DNA of 64,000 nt from Bacillus sp. SKDU12 (GTDB lineage: Bacteria; Bacillota; Bacilli; Bacillales; Bacillaceae): contig NZ_MSRC01000016.1 of the NCBI RefSeq assembly GCF_010093085.1, positions 186,001-250,000 on the forward strand, written 5' to 3'. The notes beneath the pieces were generated by a model, which was not told the DNA's origin, ran no database searches, and worked only from the letters and a program-made list of their open reading frames with translations. Of this stretch, positions 33,705-41,709 are shown piece by piece (within the stretch, counting starts at the first letter, position 1; the number at the start of each line of letters is the position of its first letter). Both the position numbers and the translations under genes were made by a program.

Positions 33705-34762
33705 AAGCCTTTCCCCCCACGATGCTGACGAATTAAAATAAGAGCGAAAACAGGCGCTCCCGCCAAGGATGTAATAATCCCAATCGGCAGTTCAATCGGT
33801 TCAATAATCGTTCTTGAAAGCAGATCGGATAAAACGAGAAACCCTGCTCCGAGCAAGGCGGAGATAGGCAGTAAATGCCGATGATCTGTTCCCCACAAAA
33901 GCCTTGTAATATGCGGAATGAGAAGGCCGACAAAGCCGATCGTGCCCGACACAGCAACAGCGCTCCCTGTCAAAAGAGAGCCGGCTATTAAAATTAGCAC
34001 TTTTCTCTGCTGGACACTGACTCCGAGAAGCCTTGCTTTATCTTCTCCATAAGTCATCACATTCAGCTCTCTTCCGTTAATAATCAGTAAAACCGTTCCT
34101 AAAAGAAAAAACGGGAGAAACAACATAATATAGCTCCAGCCCCTCATTGAGACGCTGCCAAGCAGCCAGTGCACAATCGGCAGCAGATTGTCGCCTGTCA
34201 GGGCAATAATAAGAGAAATAAAAGCGCCCAAAAATGAGTTGATGATGACACCGGTCAAAATGAGGGTGGAAACAGTCATCGATGCATGCACGAGGCGGCT
34301 AAAGGATAGGACAGCCGCAATCGTAACAAGTGCCGCGGCTACACTCACAACCGGGAGTGTGAACCCTCCGATGACAGGAAGCTGCAAGCCGAAGAACAGG
34401 GTCACCACCGCGCCGACTGAAGCACCGGACGAAACGCCCAGCGTGTAGGGATCAGCAAGCGGGTTCTTCAGCAGCCCCTGAAAAGCGGCCCCTGCGATAG
34501 AAAGAGCCGCCCCCACAAGGGCGGCCAGCACAACTCTCGGCAGTCTGATATTCATTATAATATTGGTGTACATCGGGTCATCAGAGCCAATAGAGCCGCC
34601 AAAGCATTCATACCAAAAGACACGAAAGATAGCGGGGATGGGAATTTGCAGGCTTCCGCAAGAAATTCCTATCACGATGCAGGCAGCTAAAAATGAAAAA
34701 CTGATGATATATGCGGCATAACGATTATTCCTTAAACGTATTCGGGTAAATGCTTTCCGCAA
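33701..34762 (-). CDS. yvrB: Cobalamin ABC transporter permease YvrB (BtuC-like)
   Basis: A 353-residue FecCD/BtuC-family permease with about ten transmembrane helices. Family sequences NIRLPRVVLAALVGAALSIAGAAFQGLLKNPLADPYTLGVSSGAS and SGTIGFVGLLIPHITR (the ATPase-contact loop) are present. TTG start at 34762 (reads MRKAFTRIRLRNN) with AAGGGG nine bases upstream inside the yvrC 3' end, a 38-base overlap. Forms the channel of the YvrABC cobalamin importer under riboswitch control. Confidence 0.92.
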   Translation of the reverse strand: MRKAFTRIRLRNNRYAAYIISFSFLAACIVIGISCGSLQIPIPAIFRVFWYECFGGSIGSDDPMYTNIIMNIRLPRVVLAALVGAALSIAGAAFQGLLKNPLADPYTLGVSSGASVGAVVTLFFGLQLPVIGGFTLPVVSVAAALVTIAAVLSFSRLVHASMTVSTLILTGVIINSFLGAFISLIIALTGDNLLPIVHWLLGSVSMRGWSYIMLFLPFFLLGTVLLIINGRELNVMTYGEDKARLLGVSVQQRKVLILIAGSLLTGSAVAVSGTIGFVGLLIPHITRLLWGTDHRHLLPISALLGAGFLVLSDLLSRTIIEPIELPIGIITSLAGAPVFALILIRQHRGGKGL

Positions 34763-35681
34763 GTTCTTCGACCCCTTCGATCAGACGGGGACCGGAGCGT
34801 GTCACGAGATCAGGATCCACATCATACACGCGATGATGTTTCACAGCATTGATGTCACTCCAGCCATCACGATTTTCCACTACTTTCGCTTTTACCCCAT
34901 CTGTTGTCACAATAGCGTCAGGATTGAGTTTTACGATCGCCTCGTCTGTCATTTGCACCCAGCCTGTTTGGTCTGCTGCTGTGTTTTTAGCATGGATGAC
35001 ATTCAGCATTTCATTCATGAACGTGTCTTTTCCGGTTGTGTAAATGTCAGGATCAGGAGAAACCTCGATAAATACGCTTTTCTCCTCGTCTTTTGGAATG
35101 GTTTTTGCTTTATCTTGAATATCCTGCAAATCTGATTTCATGTTTTTCACGAGCTGATCGGCTTTTTTCTCTGCCCCGGCAGCTTCTCCGATCATTTCGA
35201 TTGACTTGTACACCTCGGAAAATGATTTTGCATCATTGACAGTCACCACGGTAATGCCCGCGTCCTTCAGCTGTTTGATGGCATCAGCTGAAGCTGACAT
35301 GGAAGATTCATGCGCAAGAACGAGATCTGGCTTTAAAGACATGACTTTCTCAACGTTTATATTCATATCTCCGACCTTCTCAACCTTTTTGACTTCCTTT
35401 GGGTATGTATCGTTTGTGGTGACGCCGACCATTTTGTCACCGAGGCCGAGAGCGTATGTGATTTCTGTATTGCTCGGCATTAATGAAACAATCTTGTTCG
35501 GCTTCTTTTTAATGGTCACTTCTTGATTTGACGCATCATCAATCGTGACAGGAAACGCTTCAGACGCTTCTGTCTTTTGCTTCGCCTTTGGATCGTTCTT
35601 CTGATCGGCTGTATTGCCGCAGCCTGCGATCATAACAGCAGCCAGCAAAAGCGCAATCCATATTCCGGCTCGTTTTTTCAT
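34725..35681 (-). CDS. yvrC: Cobalamin-binding lipoprotein YvrC (BtuF-like)
   Basis: A 318-residue extracellular binding protein. Signal peptide MKKRAGIWIALLLAAVMIAGC with lipobox MIAGC, then the FepB/BtuF-type fold (KIVSLMPSNTEITYALGLGDKMVGVT is the typical first strand). ATG 35681 after AGGAAAGGTT. It captures cobalamin or cobinamide for YvrB/YvrA. First gene of the operon, about 20 bases downstream of the riboswitch terminator. Confidence 0.92.
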   Translation of the reverse strand: MKKRAGIWIALLLAAVMIAGCGNTADQKNDPKAKQKTEASEAFPVTIDDASNQEVTIKKKPNKIVSLMPSNTEITYALGLGDKMVGVTTNDTYPKEVKKVEKVGDMNINVEKVMSLKPDLVLAHESSMSASADAIKQLKDAGITVVTVNDAKSFSEVYKSIEMIGEAAGAEKKADQLVKNMKSDLQDIQDKAKTIPKDEEKSVFIEVSPDPDIYTTGKDTFMNEMLNVIHAKNTAADQTGWVQMTDEAIVKLNPDAIVTTDGVKAKVVENRDGWSDINAVKHHRVYDVDPDLVTRSGPRLIEGVEELAESIYPNTFKE

Positions 35682-35703
35682 AACCTTTCCTCCTAAGTAA
35701 ATT

Positions 35704-35736
35704 AAAAAAAGCATCTCTACGACGGTAAAGATGCTG
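35704..35736 (-). terminator. Riboswitch-controlled terminator before yvrC
   Basis: On the minus strand GCATCTTTA and TAGAGATGC pair around CCGTCG and run into seven T (35704-35710). It lies between the cobalamin aptamer and yvrC, the expected expression platform for B12-dependent termination. Confidence 0.85.
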
Positions 35737-35764
35737 TAAACAACACAAAAAAAGCCTATTGTTT

Positions 35765-35937
35765 ACACATCATCTGTCCTCGCAGACTTCGTGCTGGTCA
35801 AACAGGCAGGTATCCTGGCTCTTGGCATTTTGTCCAATTACAGTGGCGGGACCGCACCGGCTTTTACCGGTTTCCCTATTAAGCCGGCTGTTGTTCACGG
35901 ACCGGCACCTATTTGACATTCGTATCCTTTTTTCGGA
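35765..35937 (-). ncRNA. Cobalamin (B12) riboswitch
   Basis: Read on the minus strand: the 5' GGTGCCGGTCC stem, the core TTAATAGGGAA, AGCCGGTGCGGTCCCGCCACTGT and the conserved B12 box AGAGCCAGGATACCTGCCTG are all present in the proper order. Bound adenosylcobalamin should favour the terminator at 35704-35736 and shut off yvrCBA-btuR. It fills most of the 399 bases between yvrC and yvrD; the rest (35938-36080) holds the divergent promoters. Confidence 0.95.
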
Positions 35938-36080
35938 GTAATTATACTATAGGACTGACAAGCTTGTATACGAGTCCTGAATGACTTTCTCCCGTTAAAT
36001 GTATGCGAGCAAAATCCTCGTAAACACTAAATTTGATCTAGTATACTTAATAACATCATCATGAAAAAGGAATGATTCTT

Positions 36081-36872
36081 ATGGATTTACAGCTAAGAGA
36101 CAAACTCGTTTTAATCACCGGCTCAACTTCCGGCATCGGGAAAGCTGCGGCAAAAAGCTTTCTGCAAGAGGGAGCGGCAGTCATTGTTAACGGACGCAAA
36201 CAAGAGACTGTCGACCGCACGATTGAAGAGCTATCTGCATATGGAACTGTTCACGGTGCGGCTGCCGATTTGTCAAAAACAGATGAAGCTGCGGCTTTTA
36301 TTACAAAAGTAAATGAAATCGGTGATATCGATATCCTTGTGAACAACCTTGGTTTCTTCGAGGTAAAAAACTTTGCCGATGTGACAGATGAAGAGTGGAA
36401 TCAATATTTTGAAGTGAACGTGATGAGCGCAGTTCGGACAAGCCGTCACTTTCTTCCAAAAATGCTTGCTAAAAACAGCGGACGCATTTTAAATATCGCA
36501 AGTGAAGCAGGCATCAAACCGATTCCGACGATGATTCCATACTCAATGACAAAAACGGCGCTGATCAGCCTTTCAAGAGGAATGGCAGAAATGACGAAAG
36601 GCACAAATGTAACAGTAAACTCAGTCCTTCCGGGACCCACTTGGACAGAAGGCGTGGCCTCTTACATGGAAGGCGCCGCACAAGCTGCCGGACAGGATAC
36701 AGATACATTTATCAACGACTATTTCAAAGTTAATGAGCCGACTTCGCTGATACAGCGATACGCGACAGCAGAGGAGGTCGCCAACACAATCACATTCCTC
36801 GCGTCTGATGCCGCATCAGCTATTAACGGCACGGCACAGCGCGTCGAAGGCGGCATCATCCGTTCACTTTAA
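36081..36872 (+). CDS. yvrD: Short-chain dehydrogenase/reductase YvrD
   Basis: A 263-residue SDR: ITGSTSGIGKAAAKSFLQEG cofactor loop, NNLG variant of the NNAG motif (ILVNNLGFFE), Ser in NIASEAG, and YxxxK in PYSMTKTALISLSRG. Most similar in style to glucose/3-oxoacyl reductase SDRs; substrate unknown. ATG 36081 after AAAGGAATGATTCTT. Alone on the plus strand, convergent with yvrE and sharing a terminator. Confidence 0.88.
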   Translation: MDLQLRDKLVLITGSTSGIGKAAAKSFLQEGAAVIVNGRKQETVDRTIEELSAYGTVHGAAADLSKTDEAAAFITKVNEIGDIDILVNNLGFFEVKNFADVTDEEWNQYFEVNVMSAVRTSRHFLPKMLAKNSGRILNIASEAGIKPIPTMIPYSMTKTALISLSRGMAEMTKGTNVTVNSVLPGPTWTEGVASYMEGAAQAAGQDTDTFINDYFKVNEPTSLIQRYATAEEVANTITFLASDAASAINGTAQRVEGGIIRSL

Positions 36873-36877
36873 TACGC

Positions 36878-36911
36878 AAAAAACGCATCCGTATCTCGGA
36901 TGCGTTTTTTT
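36878..36911. terminator. Bidirectional terminator yvrD/yvrE
   Basis: AAAACGCATCCG and CGGATGCGTTTT pair around TATCT, with T-run to the right and A-run to the left. Confidence 0.88.
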
Positions 36912-37788
36912 ATACCTCACCAGCGAATGGAACCGGCTGATAGCCGCCTGTTTCCAAGGTTGCTGAAAACAATCCTCCCGCATGGGGCTGCTCGTGTCTT
37001 TCTTTTTCTGTCATTTGTTCTGTTGCCGTTGTGATATAAAGGGTTTTTAAGTCTTTGCCGCCGAATGCGCAGCACGTGACATATTTAGCCGGGACGCTGA
37101 TTGAATCGATTTCTTTTTTCTGAAATGGGTCAATATGAGCAACGCGGCCGCCCCCAAACAGCGCCACCCACAGCATACCATTTTGGTCGATGGTCATGCC
37201 GTCCGGCAATCCGTCTGTTTGATCAAAACGATAGACGGGCTTTGGATTTGAGACATTTCCGCTTTTAGGATCATAGCTGTAACACATAATTTCCTGAGTA
37301 GGTGTATCTATGTAATACATCAAATTCCGCTCGCGATCCCAATCCAAACCGTTCGAGGTGGAAACTTGATCCTTCATTTTGATAAGTCTGCCGTCTGGGT
37401 CCAAACGGTATAGCGAGGCTTGTTTTTGCTCGCCTTCCATACTTGTCGTCCCCGCCCACAGCCGTCCGTACGGATCACACTTTGCGTCATTAAAACGCAG
37501 GCTCTCATGCATATCTTTCGGCTGTTTGATTTTTTCTAAGCTGTCTTCTTGAAGATGATAAAGGTAAAACCCATCCTTCATTGTCATCACCAGCTCATCC
37601 TTTGAATATTTCGCAAGCGCCGTCACAAAAGATGTAAACTTGATCGACCGGTTGATTTTTTCTAGAGGGTCGAAGATATGGAGCTCACTCCCTAAAATAT
37701 CAACCCAATATAAGCGCCCGTTTTCTTCATCCCATAACGGGCCTTCACCAATTACCGCCCGAGTATCTGCTTCCAATACAGCATCCAT
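36910..37788 (-). CDS. yvrE: SMP-30/gluconolactonase-family protein YvrE
   Basis: A 292-residue six-bladed beta-propeller lactonase. Starts MDAVLEADTRAVIGEGPLWDEENGRLYWVDI (metal-ligand Glu in GEGPLW), with the further ligands in STSNGLDWD and LPDGMTIDQNG. Probably hydrolyses a sugar lactone with a divalent metal; the natural substrate is not known. ATG follows AAAGAGGTGTAAC. Confidence 0.88.
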   Translation of the reverse strand: MDAVLEADTRAVIGEGPLWDEENGRLYWVDILGSELHIFDPLEKINRSIKFTSFVTALAKYSKDELVMTMKDGFYLYHLQEDSLEKIKQPKDMHESLRFNDAKCDPYGRLWAGTTSMEGEQKQASLYRLDPDGRLIKMKDQVSTSNGLDWDRERNLMYYIDTPTQEIMCYSYDPKSGNVSNPKPVYRFDQTDGLPDGMTIDQNGMLWVALFGGGRVAHIDPFQKKEIDSISVPAKYVTCCAFGGKDLKTLYITTATEQMTEKERHEQPHAGGLFSATLETGGYQPVPFAGEV

Positions 37789-37855
37789 GAATGTTACACC
37801 TCTTTAGCTTCAGTCTATACCTTGTTATTCCCTGTAAAGAGATGTCCAAACCTAT

Positions 37856-39598
37856 TTATTGTTTTTGGAATAGGATGGTAATGACCGAACCAATGTTTAT
37901 TCTGCTGTTCACATGAATCGTTCCATTATGCAGATGGACAAGCTCCTTGGCAATCGCAAGCCCGAGACCAGTTCCGGCAGCAGAGTCTTTCGTGTTCGTT
38001 CCTCTATAGTATCGGTTAAATAAATTGGTGATCGTTTCTTCATCCATTCCCTTCCCGTTGTCCTTCACCTTCAAAGAAATGTGATTTTTTGTTTGTTCCA
38101 GAATGACCTGAATCTCTGTTCCTTTGTCATTGTGCTTCACGGCATTTCCAAGGAGATTTTCTAATATGCGCCTGAACCATGCTTCATCAAGCGCAAATTC
38201 GATGTGCTCTTCTTTGGAGACAAAAAAGACATCATACCCTTCGGAAAACGGATTTTTCTTAAAATCTTCAATGACATTTTTAAAAAACGGGATCAGGTTT
38301 GTAAGCTTTCTTTCAATTGGAAGGGCATCATTTTTCAGCCGATAGGTTAAATTTAAATCTTCTATCAGCTTGGACATGTATTCGGATTTTTCTCTGACAA
38401 CCTGCCCCATTTCTTTCACTTCATCCGGCGACCAGTCATACTGCTTCGACTCGAGCATCATGCTGTAGCCGTAAATGCTGCTTAGCGGTGTTTTTAAGTC
38501 ATGCGACAACCCGGCAATCCATTCTTCCCTTGTCGCCTGGATTTTTTCTCTGTTCCTTTTATCACGACTCAGCGTTTCAGTCAGCTGATCCATTGATTCA
38601 AAAATCTCACCGAAGAAACGGTACGGATGTTTGATTTTCCCCTTTTTGTTTTTGCTGACAGGGCGGCCTTTTCGATTTTTCGGTTCTTCAAGTTTTCCTT
38701 TTGATAGATTGACCAGCCATTTAATCGTGTGAAAAATCGGCAGCCCAAATCGGAACATATACCAAACGGTCATCCAAATAATATATAAGAACAAAACGGC
38801 CAGAACGAGGAACATCGCCTTTAGCACAACCTTCAGAAACGAATCGTTAAATTCCTGATCAGTGACATACACAGGGTTTGGCACTGTAGCGACCAGCCAT
38901 CTGTCTTGATTGAGGATGTTAACGGACATTTCCCGCTTATAGTTCCAAGGTTTAGAGCTGTATTTGAGCAGCTCCAGCTGGTTTATCGTTTCTCTTTCAC
39001 TTTTTGTGCTGTTCATGCTGTCGAGAATCTTTCCATTGCTGTCTAACAGGTAAATGGCGCCTTTTTGCCGCTTAATATACTCAATGGTACTGGACTTATA
39101 ATGCGATAGAGAGTCTATCTTTTGTTCGCGTTTTCTAACGGAAGTCAGCAGCTGTTCGCTCTTTGACTTCCAGCCGGACAACAGAAGATACGATTTATCT
39201 TCAATATTGATGGCCCAATAATTCACCCTATAATGATTAAATTTTTTGGTTTTATAAATAGATAAAAGCTCTTTTTTCGTAAAGTCGCTGGGCACGTCTT
39301 TCGGCACGCTGTAGGAATAAGCGTTTTTCCCCTTCGAATCAATGATTTGCATCCAGCCGTCCTGTTTATCGACAGATTTCTTCAGGAAATTATCCACTTC
39401 CCATGTCCCGTCTTCATTTACATCGAGGTATGCCTCAAGTGTATCGGTCGTTGCCTTCGTCAGCCCTGAATTGGATTCCGCATCGCTAAATCGCGAGTCT
39501 AAATAGAAAAACGAAGCAACAAGCATAACCGTGAGCAACAGAATGACAATCAGCATCTGCCCGAAGAAGTGAAACAGAAACTTCCATCTTAATCTCAT
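37856..39598 (-). CDS. yvrG: Sensor histidine kinase YvrG
   Basis: A 580-residue kinase with two transmembrane helices (about residues 9-32 and 255-280) and a large extracytoplasmic sensor. H-box: EEWIAGLSHDLKTPLSSIYGYSMML; N-box RRILENLLGNAVKHND; G1 DNGKGMD and G2 GTGLGLAIAKELV. In B. subtilis YvrG with YvrH controls cell-surface genes such as wprA, wapA, dltA and sigX/lytic functions. It overlaps yvrH by four bases. Confidence 0.92.
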   Translation of the reverse strand: MRLRWKFLFHFFGQMLIVILLLTVMLVASFFYLDSRFSDAESNSGLTKATTDTLEAYLDVNEDGTWEVDNFLKKSVDKQDGWMQIIDSKGKNAYSYSVPKDVPSDFTKKELLSIYKTKKFNHYRVNYWAINIEDKSYLLLSGWKSKSEQLLTSVRKREQKIDSLSHYKSSTIEYIKRQKGAIYLLDSNGKILDSMNSTKSERETINQLELLKYSSKPWNYKREMSVNILNQDRWLVATVPNPVYVTDQEFNDSFLKVVLKAMFLVLAVLFLYIIWMTVWYMFRFGLPIFHTIKWLVNLSKGKLEEPKNRKGRPVSKNKKGKIKHPYRFFGEIFESMDQLTETLSRDKRNREKIQATREEWIAGLSHDLKTPLSSIYGYSMMLESKQYDWSPDEVKEMGQVVREKSEYMSKLIEDLNLTYRLKNDALPIERKLTNLIPFFKNVIEDFKKNPFSEGYDVFFVSKEEHIEFALDEAWFRRILENLLGNAVKHNDKGTEIQVILEQTKNHISLKVKDNGKGMDEETITNLFNRYYRGTNTKDSAAGTGLGLAIAKELVHLHNGTIHVNSRINIGSVITILFQKQ

Positions 39599-40308
39599 GA
39601 CCGCTTGCCTTCAGGATTCGGGATAAAACGATAACCGAGACCGCGAACAGTTACAATATACTCCGGATTGCTCGGATCGCGTTCTATCTTCTCTCTAAGC
39701 TTGCGAATATGAACCATGACGGTATTATTATCACCGTAGGAAGGATACCCCCACACTTTTTCATAAATTTGATCTTTGGAGAGCACAACGTTAGGGTGTT
39801 CGCAAAAATACTGTAAAAGCTGCAAAAGCTGAGCTGAACAAGCGACGGCTTCCCCGCCTGCAATCAGTTCGGCATTTTGCGGAGAGAATGTAAAATAATC
39901 ATATGTATAGGTTTGAGCTGCATTCGTTTCTTTCGATTGGTATGTGCGCTTAAGATGCGCTCTGATCCGCGCCGCTAATTCAAGCGGATTAAACGGTTTT
40001 GTGATATAGTCATCAGCCCCCACCGCAAAGCCAGACAATTTGTCGGCATCGGATGATCTTGCCGTCAGGAAAAAAATCGGAGCCTCAGAGTACTCTCTGA
40101 TCATCGTGCAGGCTTCAAAACCTGACATTCCGCCCATCATGACATCAAGCACAATCAAATCAACCTTATTGGCCTTCACAACCGGGATCGCTTCCTCTGC
40201 GCTTGCCGCATCAAGTAAATTTCGATATCCTTCTTTTTTGAGAACGCGTTTGATCATATCCACAATCGCTTTCTCATCGTCCACAATTAAAATTGACGCA
40301 TTTTCCAC
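39595..40308 (-). CDS. yvrH: Response regulator YvrH (YvrHb)
   Basis: A 237-residue OmpR-family regulator. Receiver: IVDDEKAIV, phospho-Asp in VDLIVLDVMMGGMSG, Lys in DDYITKPFNPLE; winged helix ends MVHIRKLREKIERDPSNPEYIVTVRGLGYRF. GTG start at 40308 after AAAGGAACATAAAA; the frame is open to 40341 without a better site. Cognate kinase YvrG follows directly. It lies downstream of the sigO-rsoA terminator on the same strand. Confidence 0.93.
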   Translation of the reverse strand: MENASILIVDDEKAIVDMIKRVLKKEGYRNLLDAASAEEAIPVVKANKVDLIVLDVMMGGMSGFEACTMIREYSEAPIFFLTARSSDADKLSGFAVGADDYITKPFNPLELAARIRAHLKRTYQSKETNAAQTYTYDYFTFSPQNAELIAGGEAVACSAQLLQLLQYFCEHPNVVLSKDQIYEKVWGYPSYGDNNTVMVHIRKLREKIERDPSNPEYIVTVRGLGYRFIPNPEGKRS

Positions 40309-40406
40309 TTTTATGTTCCTTTCTGTCTCTTTTTTTTTCATCTTATCATTATATCGTTTATTTTTGGTACATTTTTGAATGGGTTCGCCTTATCTAGGCA
40401 GGGCAA

Positions 40407-40435
40407 ACAAAAAACGGGAACACGTCAGTTCCCGT
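40407..40435 (-). terminator. Terminator after rsoA
   Basis: CGGGAAC and GTTCCCG pair around a six-base loop; on the minus strand TTTTTTGTTTG follows. It separates sigO-rsoA from yvrHG. Confidence 0.8.
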
Positions 40436-40461
40436 CTTTCATATTTTCAGATAATAAATAA

Positions 40462-40698
40462 TTATGAGTTCTCGTCTGCCATATACAAAATAAACTCCCA
40501 AAACCCTGGAACGTCCTGGCATAAAAGCATATCAGCCTTTTCAAACATTTTGATCTTCAGCTCTTGCTCTAAATCTTCTCTTTCTTGGTAGGATGTATTG
40601 CTGAGTTTTTTTCTGATCATCGGTGAAAAGCATTCGATCAGATGTTCAATGTCAAATGTATCGTCTTCTTGGTTCTTGTATTCAAAATAACCGTTCAC
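40462..40698 (-). CDS. rsoA: RsoA, partner subunit of sigma factor SigO
   Basis: A 78-residue protein (formerly yvrHa). The segment IEHLIECFSPMIRKKLSNTS followed by YQEREDLEQELKIKMFEKA has the pattern of sigma-70 regions 2.1-2.2 (core RNA polymerase binding). Known work in B. subtilis shows RsoA is required with SigO for transcription of oxdC. GTG start at 40698 with GGGGG ten bases upstream; the first 17 bases overlap the sigO end, implying translational coupling and matched amounts. Confidence 0.9.
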   Translation of the reverse strand: MNGYFEYKNQEDDTFDIEHLIECFSPMIRKKLSNTSYQEREDLEQELKIKMFEKADMLLCQDVPGFWEFILYMADENS

Positions 40699-41272
40699 GC
40701 TTACGTTTCCCCCTTTTTTGCTCCGCTAGCTGTTTTCTGATATTCTCAAGCCCTTTTTTATGAATGTTAGAGATGTTTTGCCTGGACTCCCCTAATGAAT
40801 CGGCAATTTCTTGCATCGTGGCACCGTGAAGATAGACTTTTGTCAGTACGCTTTTTTGTTTGTCAGTCAGCATTTGGATCGCTTGATAGAGCTGATAATC
40901 CTGGACATGCTGGCTCAAATCATCCTGCATATCTAAAAATGCTTCAAACGTATCGCTTCCTGTTTCAGAAGGAAGCCGTTCTCCTGCTTCCGGATGATCA
41001 ACCGTCAGCGGATACCGTTTTTGGTTTTTGCGAACCCGCTTATCAAAATCAATAGAAAAGATACGGATCATTGAATTCATATACTTGACGATGCGGATTT
41101 CTTTATAAAATTGCTTAAATTGCTCGTCCAATGATTGTGCATCTTTTTCATTCGGGCTTTCCATTACGCTTTTGAATAAACGATAATGCTGAGGATTGCT
41201 CAAAAAATGCTTCACGATGGGATGCTTCATTATCTCCTTACATTTTGACCGTAAAAGTTCTTGATAGTCCAT
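40682..41272 (-). CDS. sigO: RNA polymerase sigma factor SigO (YvrI)
   Basis: A 196-residue sigma factor for acid/envelope-stress genes including oxdC. The C-terminal region 4 HTH is clear: LTDKQKSVLTKVYLHGATMQEIADSLGESRQNISNIHKKGLENIRKQ. The middle (VKYMNSMIRIFSIDFDKRVRKNQKR) resembles regions 2.3-2.4, while 2.1-2.2 seem to be supplied by RsoA. ATG 41272 follows GGGAGGCGGTTTG. Held inactive by the membrane anti-sigma RsiO. A promoter-like block at 41361-41392 points at this gene and may be autoregulatory. Confidence 0.93.
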   Translation of the reverse strand: MDYQELLRSKCKEIMKHPIVKHFLSNPQHYRLFKSVMESPNEKDAQSLDEQFKQFYKEIRIVKYMNSMIRIFSIDFDKRVRKNQKRYPLTVDHPEAGERLPSETGSDTFEAFLDMQDDLSQHVQDYQLYQAIQMLTDKQKSVLTKVYLHGATMQEIADSLGESRQNISNIHKKGLENIRKQLAEQKRGKRKRERLF

Positions 41273-41296
41273 CAAACCGCCTCCCTACTAAATTAA

Positions 41297-41327
41297 ATGA
41301 AGGAAAGCAAAAAAAAGTAAACTACTA
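41297..41327 (+). promoter_or_regulatory. SigO-type promoter-like block facing yvrJ-oxdC
   Basis: ATGAAGGAAAGC, then an A-run, then GTAAACTACTA. A matching block lies in opposite orientation at 41361-41392 facing sigO. The shared elements TGAAGGAAA and GTAAACT are 10 bases apart here and 11 there. Because both flank genes of the SigO regulon, I infer SigO-RsoA recognition; the exact -35/-10 assignment is not settled by sequence. Confidence 0.55.
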
Positions 41328-41360
41328 CTTTCTAACTAGCGATTGTCTTACATACTTCAG

Positions 41361-41392
41361 CCGCAGTTTACGTTTTCTTAGATTTCCTTCAC
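41361..41392 (-). promoter_or_regulatory. SigO-type promoter-like block facing sigO-rsoA
   Basis: On the minus strand GTGAAGGAAATC, AAGAAAAC and GTAAACTGCGG, the inverted counterpart of 41297-41327. It lies about 90 bases upstream of the sigO ATG. The two blocks face each other with about 33 bases between them. Confidence 0.55.
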
Positions 41393-41433
41393 TTACATAC
41401 ATGACTGTAAAAAAAGAAGGGAGGTATTTTCCT

Positions 41434-41589
41434 ATGGATCAGGTGTTTATAGAGGAGGTCGTGAAACAAATCGGAAATCTGGGGTTTCCTGCGCTGATTG
41501 CGATGTACCTGCTGACCCGATTTGAGAAAAAGTTTGATCAGCTTATCGAACTGATGACAGAGCTGAAAGATCAAAAAGCAAAAAAATAA
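41434..41589 (+). CDS. yvrJ: Small membrane protein YvrJ
   Basis: A 51-residue protein of the YvrJ family: MDQVFIEEVVKQIGNLG then one hydrophobic helix (FPALIAMYLLTRF) and a charged helical tail ending DQKAKK. ATG 41434 follows GAAGGGAGGTATT; a longer frame to 41245 would run through the promoter region. SigO regulon member upstream of oxdC. Role unknown; the topology suggests a small membrane-associated peptide. Confidence 0.85.
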   Translation: MDQVFIEEVVKQIGNLGFPALIAMYLLTRFEKKFDQLIELMTELKDQKAKK

Positions 41590-41709
41590 TTTTCAATCGA
41601 AGTTGACTTTTCACTGTATTTTTTCACTTAACAAGGCAGAAGGGAAAACGAAAGGCCTTTCACCTTCTCTTTCTGTTATTACATTTCCATTCTAAGGAGG
41701 AAACATTTT

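Noticed and set aside
35759..35941. 60-residue plus-strand frame in the yvrC-yvrD gap
   Set aside because: It is wholly within the antisense of the cobalamin riboswitch and has no ribosome site.
40379..40591. 70-residue plus-strand frame opposite rsoA
   Set aside because: It passes through the rsoA terminator hairpin and lies antisense to rsoA; no ribosome site.
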